In this document: one piece after another, positions 16,745 to 25,498 of the stretch
Position numbering within the stretch: the stretch's first letter is position 1
Layout of the letters: each line of letters starts with the position of its first letter
Origin: CBDFNC01 sp965249895
Lineage (GTDB): Bacteria; Pseudomonadota; Gammaproteobacteria; Enterobacterales; CBDFNC01
Direction of reading: 5' to 3'
Length of the DNA stretch: 64,000 nucleotides
Assembly (NCBI GenBank): GCA_965249895.1
Contig: CBDFNC010000005.1
Location: 434,001-498,000 of the forward strand
Notes under the pieces: model-generated
What the model saw: only the letters and a program-made list of their open reading frames with translations
The model's database searches: none
What the model was told of the DNA's origin: nothing
Made by a program: the position numbers and the translations under genes

Positions 16745-16852
16745 GCCGGACCGATATCTCGGTCTAGCGGCTGTGGATAGGCGTGGTCAGGTTAGCTTGA
16801 GTGCTGGCTGTGAGGGCACTGGATTATCGGGTCAAGCCCGATAATGACGGGG
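16745..16852. repeat. REP-like element (family A) overlapping the 3' end of the next gene
   Basis: A copy of the family whose core hairpin is TTATCGGG-TCAAG-CCCGATAA, preceded by CACTGGA and a variable body containing CTCGGTCTAG and TGTGGATAGGCGTGGT. The hairpin (16824-16844) contains the stop codon of the convergent membrane spermidine-synthase-like gene. Other copies: 21231, 23620, 28940 (inverted), 31468, 31623, 32885, 33036, 33082, 33216, 36137, 36290 and 36552. Confidence 0.85.
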
Positions 16853-19210
16853 CGCTGATGCCGACCCGTCCACTGCCAACTTCCTGCTGACTAACGCAGC
16901 CCATAAATACAAAACCCCGGCGCATAGGTTCAGGGCGTAAAAGCCGAGGTCCATGGCTATTAATGATGCGGCTAAAGCACCGAGTACAGAAGCAAACCCG
17001 TTAATCCCCCAGGCCCATGCGACAACACCAGGTCCTCTGCTACGTATACTGGCTACGCCCTGCGGCAGGAAAATTCCCATCACAAATGCCAGGCTAAAAC
17101 AGGTCAAACCAAGGAGCAAATAGCGGATAAATGCAGGCCATTGCGGGGGCAGCAACAGTAGAGCATCAATAATTGCTGATGCTACCAGTACACCAACACC
17201 AACACCAAGCGCCAACAATAAAAGAACCTTGCTAGTTAATTTTAATGCCCCCAGGCATAAACTCCCTACCCCTGCCCCTGTCAGCATAGCGGTTACTACC
17301 AGGGTGAAAGCATCCGTCGCAGAGTTCATCAGCAGCTGTACTTTCTGCAACAGCAGGATTTCTACCAGCATAAATCCCAAGCCTATGGCCGAAAAATAGC
17401 TAATAACGGGAGCTGAAATAGATTTAAGCTGATGTCGAGTAGGACCCAGTAGTAATGGCGTGAAAATCAGCAATGCGGCGCAGGCAGTAACAGTCGGTAA
17501 AGCCAATAGCTCTAGCAAATACGACCACTCGACAAAAAGTGGCCACTGACTGCCGGCCTGAGCTTTCAGTTGAGTCCAGGTTGACCAGCGAAATCCATGA
17601 TAGAAATAGGGTCTCGAATCGGTCACCGGACTTATATCGAACACATAACCCAGAGTAAATACATCCCCTGCGCGACTCAGCGCTTCTATAAGCGGCCCTC
17701 TGTCTATTGCTGATGAATGATATACCGGATTTTTATCATTCAATCTCCCCGGAAATTCCATTAAATCAAACGCCCAACGCTGGCTCCAGCTCGCTAAAAC
17801 CTGAACTCTTGTTTGCGGAAATACCTGCTTGCCCAGCACAATATGGACACTATGCCAGTCATTTAAGGTCACCAGCCGCCTTTCTAAGCTAAGGCCTTTA
17901 CCCTTAACAAGCTGGGCTAACGTATTTATCACTCTTAACTCACCTTGTGGCACCAACCCCAGCCGGCTGGTTATCACCAAAATCCCCGAAGGACTGAGGT
18001 GGGTATACGCGGCATCGAGTCCTTCGAGGGTAAGCAGGTAATTCACCTTAGAGGCAAACACGCCAGCCTGGGGACTACTGGCATCTAACCAAATAACATC
18101 GAAAAACGTTTTATCCTCAGTGATGTATCGGCGAGGTGAACTGACCACTAGGTTGGTATTATCGGGCAAAAAAGACGCAGCGCTAAGCTGGCCGCTAAGC
18201 ACTGCTAACAAGCTTGAGTTGGGATGGACCACAGTCAGCTCTCCGGCTTGCGCCCAGTGGGCATTCCACGCATCCCAGCTCAGGTTATTGCCAAACAGCA
18301 ATACCCTGGGCCGCTTATTGGCCAACAGATAAGGTCCCGCGCCAAGACTCTGGGCAAACAGCCCATATTGACCGCCATCGAGCAGCAACGGCTGCGAGCT
18401 GTCCCCATCTTTGAATAACTGCCATTGCCTGGGCGCTGCTTGTTCAGAATTAAGGCTCAGCCCTGGCGCAGAATGCTGCCCAGGACTATCGACCACAGTG
18501 ATCCTGGACTGACTGGAATCCCCTTGCCAGATCACTTGGGCGCCGCGCTCTTGTAGCCTGACGGGAAGTTCTTTAAACTGATTTGGCTCGATATCTCCAC
18601 TCAGTGGAAGCCACCAAATCAAACCGGCGAAAAACACAAAACTCAGGTAGCTAAGTCGATGCGGTAACTGAATAAACAGCGCGATATAGACCAGGCTCAG
18701 GCAACTATAGAATGCCCAGTTCAGTGCATCATTTTCAATGAACCACCAGACACATAACGCGCCAAAACCAGCGCCCAGCAAATCAGCGCAATAAATTACT
18801 GAAATTCGCTCAGGCCAGCGGATAAAAACCAGAGTGATATAACTTGCGGCAAACAAAAGCGGCAACAAAAAACACAGCGCATACAGCAGCAGAAAAATAC
18901 CTTGTCGCCAATTCCAGGGCAAGGCCAGCATATTCAGGGGTATCTGTTGCGCCAACACAAAGCTGAGGGGAAAACAGATAAGGCTAAGCCCGGCGCAAAC
19001 CGCCAGTAGCCCCTTAGGTTTTGCCATCACCACATTGACCAGGCAACAAGCTATACTTGCAGCGATACCAAAGCCAAGCAAAGCGATGGCAATTATCACG
19101 GGCATAAGGTGATGCCAATGTTCAATGGCGATGACCCTGGTCAGCAATACCTCAAAGCCTAATACCGCACCGCTCACTGCTCCCAGACCAACCAGCTCAC
19201 GCTGTTTCAT
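16832..19210 (-). CDS. Polytopic membrane protein with spermidine synthase-like domain
   Basis: A 792-residue protein with an N-terminal block of membrane helices (about 1-205), a central soluble domain resembling the Rossmann fold of spermidine synthases (about 225-560; FDVIWLDASSPQ, then GILVITSRLG), and a second membrane block (about 575-780). The segment IGLGFMLVEILLLQKVQLLM after the soluble domain is characteristic of membrane-fused SpeE-like proteins. Substrate and reaction are unknown; true polyamine synthesis is not implied. The start overlaps the stop of the upstream exported isoaspartyl methyltransferase (ATGA), so the two form a coupled pair. The C-terminus (ASAPRHYRA) is encoded inside a REP-like element, which suggests the original 3' end was replaced. 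Confidence 0.8.
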   Translation of the reverse strand: MKQRELVGLGAVSGAVLGFEVLLTRVIAIEHWHHLMPVIIAIALLGFGIAASIACCLVNVVMAKPKGLLAVCAGLSLICFPLSFVLAQQIPLNMLALPWNWRQGIFLLLYALCFLLPLLFAASYITLVFIRWPERISVIYCADLLGAGFGALCVWWFIENDALNWAFYSCLSLVYIALFIQLPHRLSYLSFVFFAGLIWWLPLSGDIEPNQFKELPVRLQERGAQVIWQGDSSQSRITVVDSPGQHSAPGLSLNSEQAAPRQWQLFKDGDSSQPLLLDGGQYGLFAQSLGAGPYLLANKRPRVLLFGNNLSWDAWNAHWAQAGELTVVHPNSSLLAVLSGQLSAASFLPDNTNLVVSSPRRYITEDKTFFDVIWLDASSPQAGVFASKVNYLLTLEGLDAAYTHLSPSGILVITSRLGLVPQGELRVINTLAQLVKGKGLSLERRLVTLNDWHSVHIVLGKQVFPQTRVQVLASWSQRWAFDLMEFPGRLNDKNPVYHSSAIDRGPLIEALSRAGDVFTLGYVFDISPVTDSRPYFYHGFRWSTWTQLKAQAGSQWPLFVEWSYLLELLALPTVTACAALLIFTPLLLGPTRHQLKSISAPVISYFSAIGLGFMLVEILLLQKVQLLMNSATDAFTLVVTAMLTGAGVGSLCLGALKLTSKVLLLLALGVGVGVLVASAIIDALLLLPPQWPAFIRYLLLGLTCFSLAFVMGIFLPQGVASIRSRGPGVVAWAWGINGFASVLGALAASLIAMDLGFYALNLCAGVLYLWAALVSRKLAVDGSASAPRHYRA

Positions 19211-19950
19211 TCACTCCTGCCGCCGGTCAAGGGTACAAAAATAACCCCAAGTACAGATTGGGTTCGACTCGAGCCATCCTGTTCTTTTTCCACCAGCATC
19301 AACTTCTGCCCACCCCAACGTGGACCGACGGGGATCACCATACGTCCGCCGGGTTTAAGCTGTTTCAGGAGCGGTGGAGGAATATGTGCGGCGGCGGCGG
19401 TAACGACAATTCGGTCAAATTCCATGGCTTCTGGCCAGCCGTAATAACCATCCCCTTCAATGGCGTTGATACGGTTAAGGCCCAGTTTTTTAAACAATGC
19501 CTTGGTGCGCTGAGCCAGCTCTGTGATGATTTCCATGCTATAAACCTGATCGGTCAGCTCATTTAAGATGGCAGCCTGATAACCCGAGCCTGTGCCCACT
19601 TCCAGTACTTTCATTCCTGCAGAAACCTGAGCAATCTGACTCATATACGCGACAATAAAAGGCTGGGAAATCGTTTGGCCGTAACCGATGGGCAAGGGTG
19701 TATTTGCATACGCCAGTTCGCGTTGGTTACCTGGGACAAATTCATGTCGCGGTACTTTTTGCATGGCAGCGATAACACGTTTATCTGTGACGCCGCCACC
19801 TCCCCAAAAACCGGTTAGCTCTTCCACCATTGCATTACGCTCCAGCTGGAAATCAACAGCATCGAGCCGGGGTAAATGGGTTGAGGAAGCAATGGCGAGA
19901 CTGAGGCCACTACAAATCAAAAGATGAATAAACGAAACACGCCAACCCAT
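19207..19950 (-). CDS. Exported protein-L-isoaspartate O-methyltransferase-like protein
   Basis: A 247-residue methyltransferase of the PCMT family, which repairs isoaspartyl residues with S-adenosylmethionine. Family motifs are VPRHEFVP, IGYGQTISQPFIVAYM, motif I VLEVGTGSGYQAAIL (about residue 115) and PGGRMVIPVG. Unlike cytosolic Pcm it begins with a clear signal-peptide-like stretch (MGWRVSFIHLLICSGLSLAI then ASS), so it is predicted to be periplasmic or membrane-tethered. SAM is not known to be supplied in the periplasm, which makes this topology odd. The gene overlaps the next one by 4 bases (ATGA); the two may act together at the membrane. The canonical pcm next to surE is not in the window. 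Confidence 0.8.
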   Translation of the reverse strand: MGWRVSFIHLLICSGLSLAIASSTHLPRLDAVDFQLERNAMVEELTGFWGGGGVTDKRVIAAMQKVPRHEFVPGNQRELAYANTPLPIGYGQTISQPFIVAYMSQIAQVSAGMKVLEVGTGSGYQAAILNELTDQVYSMEIITELAQRTKALFKKLGLNRINAIEGDGYYGWPEAMEFDRIVVTAAAAHIPPPLLKQLKPGGRMVIPVGPRWGGQKLMLVEKEQDGSSRTQSVLGVIFVPLTGGRSE

Positions 19951-20015
19951 GGAACGCGGCTCCCTCCCGCTTTTTTAGCTTAAGGGGCCTTAGTAGCCCC
20001 TAACAAAACCAAGCC

Positions 20016-20534
20016 TTACATAAAGTCTTTCCAGCGACCGTGCCTGTCGGGCATATGAGGAGGCAAAGGTCCGCTAATATCCCCGCTATCACATTCCTTG
20101 GTTACGCGTGAATAATCATCATGATCCATTTCCAACAAATGTTGATGGTCGCCGGCTTCGATATACACATTTTCTGTTTCCAGCAAAGACTCATCTAAAA
20201 TCATCTCCATCTGGTAAGCGCCCCCCATAGCGGGCACGGCCCCCACTTCACAGTCCTGAAATAAGTCTTTGAGCTGATACTCAGATATAAGCTGATACTG
20301 TTTACCGGTAATTTTGTTTACTTCATCAAGTAATAATCGACGGTTTGCCGGCACAGCAGCCATTAAATAGTCCCCGTCCCAGCTTTGTAAAATGACGGCT
20401 TTAGATACCTGTCCTGCAGGTACATGGGCTGCACTGGCACTGTTGATAGCAGTGCCACAATGACGGTGGGAAACGCTGGTATAGTTAATTCGCTTACCAT
20501 AGAGGTATTGACTTAACGTCATCGCAATAGCCAT
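20016..20534 (-). CDS. YbaK/aminoacyl-tRNA deacylase-domain protein
   Basis: A 172-residue protein with a YbaK/ProX-type editing domain at residues 1-125. It shows the substrate-pocket lysine in QVSKAVIL and the conserved glycine-rich GAVPAMGGAY loop; YbaK and ProXp enzymes hydrolyse mischarged aminoacyl-tRNA. The C-terminal 45 residues (EMDHDDYSRVTKE then HMPDRHGRWKDFM) are outside the domain and unusual. Start chosen at the ATG after GGGAGGACTT. Substrate specificity cannot be read from the sequence. It stands alone, divergent from the hibernation-factor gene. Confidence 0.8.
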   Translation of the reverse strand: MAIAMTLSQYLYGKRINYTSVSHRHCGTAINSASAAHVPAGQVSKAVILQSWDGDYLMAAVPANRRLLLDEVNKITGKQYQLISEYQLKDLFQDCEVGAVPAMGGAYQMEMILDESLLETENVYIEAGDHQHLLEMDHDDYSRVTKECDSGDISGPLPPHMPDRHGRWKDFM

Positions 20535-20831
20535 AAGTCCTCCCGCTATTCCACTAATGGTTACCTTTCAGGTTTAGCACGCTACGTCGTCTTTAGCTTG
20601 CCTCCGGGTTATACGGTTTATATTGCCACTGGATAGCAGAGTTGCCAGCGCCTGCCACTAGAGCTAAATCACAGATAGATACAAACAGTTTGATAACAAC
20701 TCAAAAGAGGCATATCTTGAACCTTATGCCCCCAAGAAACATTTAGGGCATCCAGGCGGGGCGAAGCCCTCAGATACTCATCAATGGGGTAAGTCACACT
20801 CGATTTGGCTAATTTTGCATAAGGAGACTCT
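20535..20831. other. Divergent promoter region, no gene seen
   Basis: About 300 bases between the YbaK-domain gene (-) and the hibernation-factor gene (+). It should contain both promoters. I see no repeat copy, RNA gene or strong operator; the AAGGAG Shine-Dalgarno of the plus-strand gene is at 20820. Confidence 0.5.
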
Positions 20832-21116
20832 ATGCTTGAAATCACCAGTAAAGAGATAAAAGTAACACCTGCCGTTAAAGAGAAAATCGAAGCATGTCTG
20901 GCAAAACTGGATAGATACAACAAACCTATAACCAATGCCCACGTCACCCTGATTAAAAACGGCGACGGTATAAACCGCGTCGAAGCTGCCATTCATATTC
21001 GCCATAACGATATTCAAGCCATAGCAGAAAATGAAAATCTGTTCGCCGCCATCAATGGTGCTGTCAGTAAACTCACCAGGCAAATGAACAAAGTCGCGCA
21101 TAAACCACATCATTAA
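20832..21116 (+). CDS. raiA: Ribosome hibernation factor, RaiA/HPF family
   Basis: A 94-residue S30AE-domain protein that binds the 30S decoding region and stabilises idle ribosomes. MLEITSKEIKVTPAVKEKIE, then LAKLDRY, and the C-terminal AINGAVSKLTRQMNKVAHK align with RaiA (YfiA) more closely than with HPF, but it lacks the C-terminal tail that makes E. coli RaiA 113 residues. The tail blocks 100S dimer formation, so a tail-less form could behave more like short HPF. An AAGGAG Shine-Dalgarno precedes the ATG, and a terminator follows, so it is a single-gene unit. Confidence 0.9.
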   Translation: MLEITSKEIKVTPAVKEKIEACLAKLDRYNKPITNAHVTLIKNGDGINRVEAAIHIRHNDIQAIAENENLFAAINGAVSKLTRQMNKVAHKPHH

Positions 21117-21129
21117 CTAATCGCTCTAT

Positions 21130-21162
21130 GGGGCAGGTCTGTGGCCTGCCCCTTCTTTGTCT
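21130..21162 (+). terminator. Intrinsic terminator of raiA
   Basis: GGGGCAGG, loop TCTGTGG, CCTGCCCC forms an 8-bp perfect stem followed by TTCTTTGTCTT. It starts 14 bases after the raiA stop. Confidence 0.8.
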
Positions 21163-21224
21163 TCCCGTTCACTTCTCTGCGATATTAGTTTGTCTTAGCG
21201 CCCCGAATTTTCTATTTCACGTGA

Positions 21225-21266
21225 CAGGACACTGGATTATCGGGTCAAGCCCGATAATGACGGAGG
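21225..21266. repeat. REP-like element (family A)
   Basis: A short copy with only the core: GACACTGGA, the TTATCGGG/CCCGATAA hairpin and ATGACGGAGG. It lies between the raiA terminator and the convergent 3' end of radA. Confidence 0.85.
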
Positions 21267-21293
21267 CCGTTAGGCTAAGGATTAGCGTCAGCC

Positions 21294-22688
21294 TTATTTT
21301 AGTGCTTCCAGCAGGTCGGTAATATGCTCGATGGCAATGATTTTGGCGCCGCTGTTTTCCATGGATTTATGGTAGTTCGCCTTGGGAATATAAATCTGCT
21401 CGAAACCGTGTTTTACCGCCTCGTTAACCCGAGGAACGCCGCCATTGATGGGCCTTACCTCACCGCTCAATGAAATCTCCCCCATAAAGCAGTATTTCCG
21501 TGACATCTCAATATCATTTAATGAGCTTACCAAAGCGGCCGCTAACGCTAAATCAGCACTGGTATCCGTATCTGGTAGCTTTAACCCTCCCACCAGGTTG
21601 ACATACACGTCATGGAACAGCTTTATCTTACCGTGCTTTCGTAACACAGCCGTGATCATCTTAAGCCGATTAAAATTAAGCCCTATGCTCACCCGCTGCG
21701 GGTGCTCACCTTCACATTCAGAAACCAGGCTTTGCACCTCCAACAACAAGTTGCGGTTGCCGTCCCGGATACAAGTGATGGCTGAACCCGTCGCCTTTTC
21801 GTTGGCCCCGGATAAAAATAATTTACTCGGGTTATCCACCGAAATCATACCGCGGGAATTCATCTGAAATATGCCGACCTGATCCACATCGCCAAAACGG
21901 TTTTTACTAGCGCGCATGGTGCGGATAATGCTGTCGTTGACTTCAATATGCAGCAGGGTATCGACAATGTGCTCCAGGGTTTTGGGCCCTGCCAATTCAC
22001 TGCCCTTAGTGACATGGCCAATCAGGATCAGGGTAATACCGTTTAGCTTGGCGAAACGACTCAATTCCTGGGCACAACCCTTCACCTGGCTAATTGAGCC
22101 TGCACTACCCGTGGCGTGCTCAGTTTCCAGCGCCTGTACTGAGTCAATAATCAAGAACTTAACATTGGACTCCAGCGCCTTTTCCATGATGTTGGGCACC
22201 ACGTAGTCCGACATCAGCAACAACTGATCCGGAACAAAATTCACTTTTAATCGCTCTGTGGCCCGCGCCTTAAACTGCTCCAAACTTTCTTCCGCAGTAC
22301 AATACATGGCCGTGGTCTTGTGGCTCATATTGGCGGCAAGCTGCGTTAAGATGGTCGTCTTACCGGCTCCCGGGTCACCGGAAATCAAAATAATGGAGCC
22401 CATGGTCAGCCCATCTCCCAGTACGCGGTCCAGCTCACCGATACCTGTAGAGATCTTATCCAGTGCGATGCTGGATATATCATCCATTTTTTTAACCACA
22501 TTACCCAGGGTGCCTGCATAGCCCCCTTGAACGGCCATGGCTCTTTGTTGGCTGGGTAATTTGGCTTCCTTAAATTCTGATAAGGTGTTCCAGGCTTTAC
22601 AGCTACCGCATTGTCCCTGCCAACGTGCGAAATCCACACCACACTCCGAGCACACAAATTTAGTTTTATCTTTTCCAGCTTTAGCCAC
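21294..22688 (-). CDS. radA: DNA repair protein RadA (Sms)
   Basis: A 464-residue RecA-related branch-migration ATPase used in recombination and repair. It has the N-terminal zinc finger CSECGVDFARWQGQCGSC (residues 13-30), Walker A GDPGAGKTT (about 105), the RadA signature KNRFGD (about 260) and a C-terminal Lon-protease-like domain (GGLKLPDTDTSADLALAAAL) typical of RadA. Length is normal (460 in E. coli). It is transcribed alone, divergent from the YdjM-like gene. Confidence 0.96.
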   Translation of the reverse strand: MAKAGKDKTKFVCSECGVDFARWQGQCGSCKAWNTLSEFKEAKLPSQQRAMAVQGGYAGTLGNVVKKMDDISSIALDKISTGIGELDRVLGDGLTMGSIILISGDPGAGKTTILTQLAANMSHKTTAMYCTAEESLEQFKARATERLKVNFVPDQLLLMSDYVVPNIMEKALESNVKFLIIDSVQALETEHATGSAGSISQVKGCAQELSRFAKLNGITLILIGHVTKGSELAGPKTLEHIVDTLLHIEVNDSIIRTMRASKNRFGDVDQVGIFQMNSRGMISVDNPSKLFLSGANEKATGSAITCIRDGNRNLLLEVQSLVSECEGEHPQRVSIGLNFNRLKMITAVLRKHGKIKLFHDVYVNLVGGLKLPDTDTSADLALAAALVSSLNDIEMSRKYCFMGEISLSGEVRPINGGVPRVNEAVKHGFEQIYIPKANYHKSMENSGAKIIAIEHITDLLEALK

Positions 22689-22861
22689 GCACTACTTCCG
22701 TTACTTCAGGTCACCCAAATAATTGCTCTATTCTACGCAAAATGGCATCGCAAGCCTACGGCCTTGTGTGAATGCAAAGACCCTTGATATACGTCATGCT
22801 TTATCCGACACTCCACCCCCAGCTTTACCGAGCCGGAACTAATTGATAAACAAGGTTGTAC

Positions 22862-23599
22862 ATGGCTAATTTTCAAACACATTTTACCGGCGCTGTGGTG
22901 GTCAGCGGGATCGGCGCTTCCGCTGCTTTAACCACAGGGTTATTTACCCCAGGAGATGTGATCATCCTCTGGTTACTGGGCTCGTTTGGTGGCTTGCTGC
23001 CCGATATAGATGCGGATGACTCCATCGCAATTCGCGTTATCTTTAACCTGTTTGGGATAACCCTGGCATTTTTTAGCATCTTCTGGCTTTATCAGGACGT
23101 ATCCATCCTAAGTCTCTGGGGTTTTGCCGCCCTCACCTTTACCCTGACCCGATTTGTACTCATGCCTATTTTTGAACAATTCACCGTTCACCGCGCCACT
23201 CTTCATTCAATTACCGCAGCGCTGTTATTTGGCCTGGTTACCGTGTGTATCGCAGATATCTTAGGTGAAGCGCCCGTCTTTGCTTGGGCAACGGGACTTT
23301 TTATTAGCGCAGGCATGTTACTGCATTTACTGCTGGACGAACTGTACAGCGTTGATTTGACCAATGTCCGAATTAAACGCTCTTTTGGCACAGCCTTCAA
23401 ATTAGTGGATACTAGATACCCTTGGCACAGTGCCGCACAAGTCGCCGGCATAGCACTGTTACTATTTATTGCACCTCCTACCGATGAACTATTGGCAAAG
23501 ATAGACAATTGGCCATTAGTACAAAGCGACAAGTTTCAATTTTTCCCCAAATGGCTGGAGCAGGACTTACCAAACCTTATCAAACAGTTGACCCAATGA
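22862..23599 (+). CDS. YdjM-like metal-dependent hydrolase-type membrane protein
   Basis: A 245-residue inner-membrane protein of the YdjM/YfhO-like family (metal-dependent hydrolase superfamily, DUF457). It shows the family N-terminus MANFQTHFTGA with the conserved histidine, the acidic cluster LLPDIDADDS (about residue 45), HRATLHS (about 117) and a C-terminal HLLLDELYS. These His/Asp positions are the proposed metal ligands. Five or six helices are predicted. The ATG at 22862 is preferred to the TTG six bases earlier, because CAAGG is correctly spaced from it and the family starts there. Function in the cell is not established. Confidence 0.8.
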   Translation: MANFQTHFTGAVVVSGIGASAALTTGLFTPGDVIILWLLGSFGGLLPDIDADDSIAIRVIFNLFGITLAFFSIFWLYQDVSILSLWGFAALTFTLTRFVLMPIFEQFTVHRATLHSITAALLFGLVTVCIADILGEAPVFAWATGLFISAGMLLHLLLDELYSVDLTNVRIKRSFGTAFKLVDTRYPWHSAAQVAGIALLLFIAPPTDELLAKIDNWPLVQSDKFQFFPKWLEQDLPNLIKQLTQ

Positions 23600-23604
23600 G
23601 CGGA

Positions 23605-23655
23605 TGCTGTAAGGACGCTGGATTATCGGGTCATGCCCGATAATGACGGGGGTGC
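23605..23655. repeat. REP-like element (family A)
   Basis: Core copy with one changed loop base (TTATCGGG-TCATG-CCCGATAA) preceded by AGGACGCTGG. It lies between two convergent genes, the usual REP position. Confidence 0.85.
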
Positions 23656-23674
23656 GCTCGGGTGCTTGATAATA

Positions 23675-25054
23675 CTAGTCCACCTCGTAATAGTGATTCA
23701 CAGCATTTGTCATCCGCTCGACCAACGCATTCAGGCTTAACGGTGCCTCGGCGACACCGAAACGCATTGCCGGCGTTTCGCCCGCCTCATCCGCCATCAC
23801 ATAGTTAAACAGGTTGCGATATATTTCGAACAAAGCATCCAGTGATTTAGCACTTTTAAGGGAGGTGGGCATCACCTCATTGACAAAAGCAAAAAAACCA
23901 TCGCAGGCAAAAGGTTTTCTTAAGTCAAATGTATAGGCATATTGTTTACGGTAAGTAATTGGGCAATAGCCGCCAAAATCGGCGGGATACCAGCGATCGC
24001 TCCACCAGCCAATATTATTACCATGGCTGGGCAACACCCGACCAGCTTGCGCATGTTTATACACAAAAAATACCTCGGCCCGTCCCGCCCGGATCTCATC
24101 AACACAGCTGATCAAACCTCCCCCACGAATACTGCTTTCATGCTCGATATAGTGATGAAAATGGCCGGCCAATGAAGTAAAAGGCCGCAGCAACTGAAAG
24201 TGTGCATAAGCCAGTAAAGCGGGTTGAACTAACTCCCCGCCTCGCAGCGGTTTTGCGTCTCCATAGGCTAGCGCCTCGAAGTGATGGCGCATCATAGTGT
24301 GCTGATAACGCTGAGTGATGGCATCAAGGATGGAGCTGGTTGCAGGCTTAGGTAAAATACTGGATTTTTTTGAGTGGTAAACTCCTTCTTCAGACACATC
24401 CTCCCCGCTCAGGTTATGGTTCAGCATCAACACATAACCAGAATCAGCATCCGTGCTTGCCATCAGCCACAGGGCTTTTTCACCAGCCAGTTGCAACACA
24501 TGGCTTTCCGTTAACAATCCCAGGATAGGCCGCGATAACTGTGTTTTCTCTTGCCTACGGCTCATCAGGCGCATGCCGTGATAGAGCGTTATCAGCTGCT
24601 TATAATAAATCTTCGGCGCAACTTGCAGCTGATCCATCACAGCAACAGGGGCAACCCCATCACGAACCCGCTGTAACAACGCCGTCAGTTGAGCTTCATT
24701 AGCCAGGTTGGCACCGGTAAATACCTTGCCGCAGTCGCCACAAGAATAACGTTGGTGACCTGCACTGGTTTTACCGTATCGCTGCACACCCGGCGGGTTG
24801 CCAAGAAAAAACCCGGCTTCACAATTAGGGCATCCACAGGGCTGCTTATCGAATTGCGAAGCGCTTTTTTCCTCCACCAGCCGACTGATGGTGACGTCAT
24901 CCACCAACGGCGGGTAACTGCCACAAGCCCGGCAATGCAGCGCCGGATAACCCAGATAAGTGCTCAGCGCCTGATAGTCGTCACTTCGGGTTTTACCTAA
25001 ATTGACGCAGGCGTAACTCTTACAGCAATTATAAATTCGGCGAAACTCAAACAC
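23675..25054 (-). CDS. Zinc-ribbon protein of unknown function (transposase-like N-terminus)
   Basis: A 459-residue protein with several cysteine pairs: CCKSYAC (about 10-16), CRACGSYPP (about 42), CGCPNC (about 73) and CGDCGKVF (about 105). The stretch QRYGKTSAGHQRYSCGDCGK matches the zinc-ribbon and HTH opening of IS1-type InsA proteins. The rest (about 180-459) lacks a DDE pattern I can recognise and is not tied to inverted repeats. It may be a domesticated, transposon-derived DNA-binding protein or a conserved alteromonad protein of other function. The frame is intact and no insertion-sequence ends were found around it. Confidence 0.65.
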   Translation of the reverse strand: MFEFRRIYNCCKSYACVNLGKTRSDDYQALSTYLGYPALHCRACGSYPPLVDDVTISRLVEEKSASQFDKQPCGCPNCEAGFFLGNPPGVQRYGKTSAGHQRYSCGDCGKVFTGANLANEAQLTALLQRVRDGVAPVAVMDQLQVAPKIYYKQLITLYHGMRLMSRRQEKTQLSRPILGLLTESHVLQLAGEKALWLMASTDADSGYVLMLNHNLSGEDVSEEGVYHSKKSSILPKPATSSILDAITQRYQHTMMRHHFEALAYGDAKPLRGGELVQPALLAYAHFQLLRPFTSLAGHFHHYIEHESSIRGGGLISCVDEIRAGRAEVFFVYKHAQAGRVLPSHGNNIGWWSDRWYPADFGGYCPITYRKQYAYTFDLRKPFACDGFFAFVNEVMPTSLKSAKSLDALFEIYRNLFNYVMADEAGETPAMRFGVAEAPLSLNALVERMTNAVNHYYEVD

Positions 25055-25189
25055 TTAACCTCCCATCACTGTAAATTAAGATACACGCCATCAGACCTTA
25101 GGCTCACCAAGCATGTTAAGGAGATCACCCTCGTCAAACCAACACATTTGGTTAATATGAGTATATTCTGTGCTTTTTCGATAAAAATT

Positions 25190-25205
25190 TGTGACCGATA
25201 TCACA
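25190..25205. promoter_or_regulatory. CRP (cAMP receptor protein) binding site
   Basis: TGTGA-CCGATA-TCACA, both consensus half-sites exact with the required 6-base spacing, flanked by A/T bases. It lies 64 bases upstream of the xapX start, so cAMP-CRP probably activates the xapX-deoD transcript, as for deo and nucleoside genes in other gammaproteobacteria. Confidence 0.85.
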
Positions 25206-25268
25206 AGTTTTAGCAAGCTTGCTACTTAGACTAGCTCCTGTCAGAAGCACTGTATTAAAGGAACGTTT

Positions 25269-25439
25269 ATGTACGAAATAATAATCGCTGTAATTACAGG
25301 ATTGTTTGTGGGAGCGCTTTTCTCTGCCCTTAAGCTGCCACTGCCTGCGCCACCTGTTATGTCAGGTATTATGGGAATCGTCGGTATATATCTTGGCGGT
25401 AAGGGCTACGGCATAATCGTCGAACGATTTTTTTCGTAG
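25269..25439 (+). CDS. xapX: XapX-domain small membrane protein
   Basis: A 56-residue two-helix membrane protein of the XapX family (DUF1427), below common ORF length limits. The sequence MYEIIIAVITGLFVGALFSA, then LKLPLPAPPVMSGIMGIVGIY and LGGKGYG, is the family signature: two glycine-rich helices separated by the LPxPAPP turn. AAAGGAACG provides the Shine-Dalgarno. It lies between a CRP site and deoD, in line with the known link of XapX to xanthosine/nucleoside use. The molecular role of XapX is not established. Confidence 0.85.
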   Translation: MYEIIIAVITGLFVGALFSALKLPLPAPPVMSGIMGIVGIYLGGKGYGIIVERFFS

Positions 25440-25498
25440 CATAAACATTCACATTTCTGCCCTACACAGCTTAATAGAACAAATTTGAGGAATAACAC

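Noticed and set aside
19981..20010. GGGGCCTTAGTAGCCCC hairpin after the YbaK-domain gene as a terminator
   Set aside because: No T tract follows in the minus-strand direction; only a weak stem remains.
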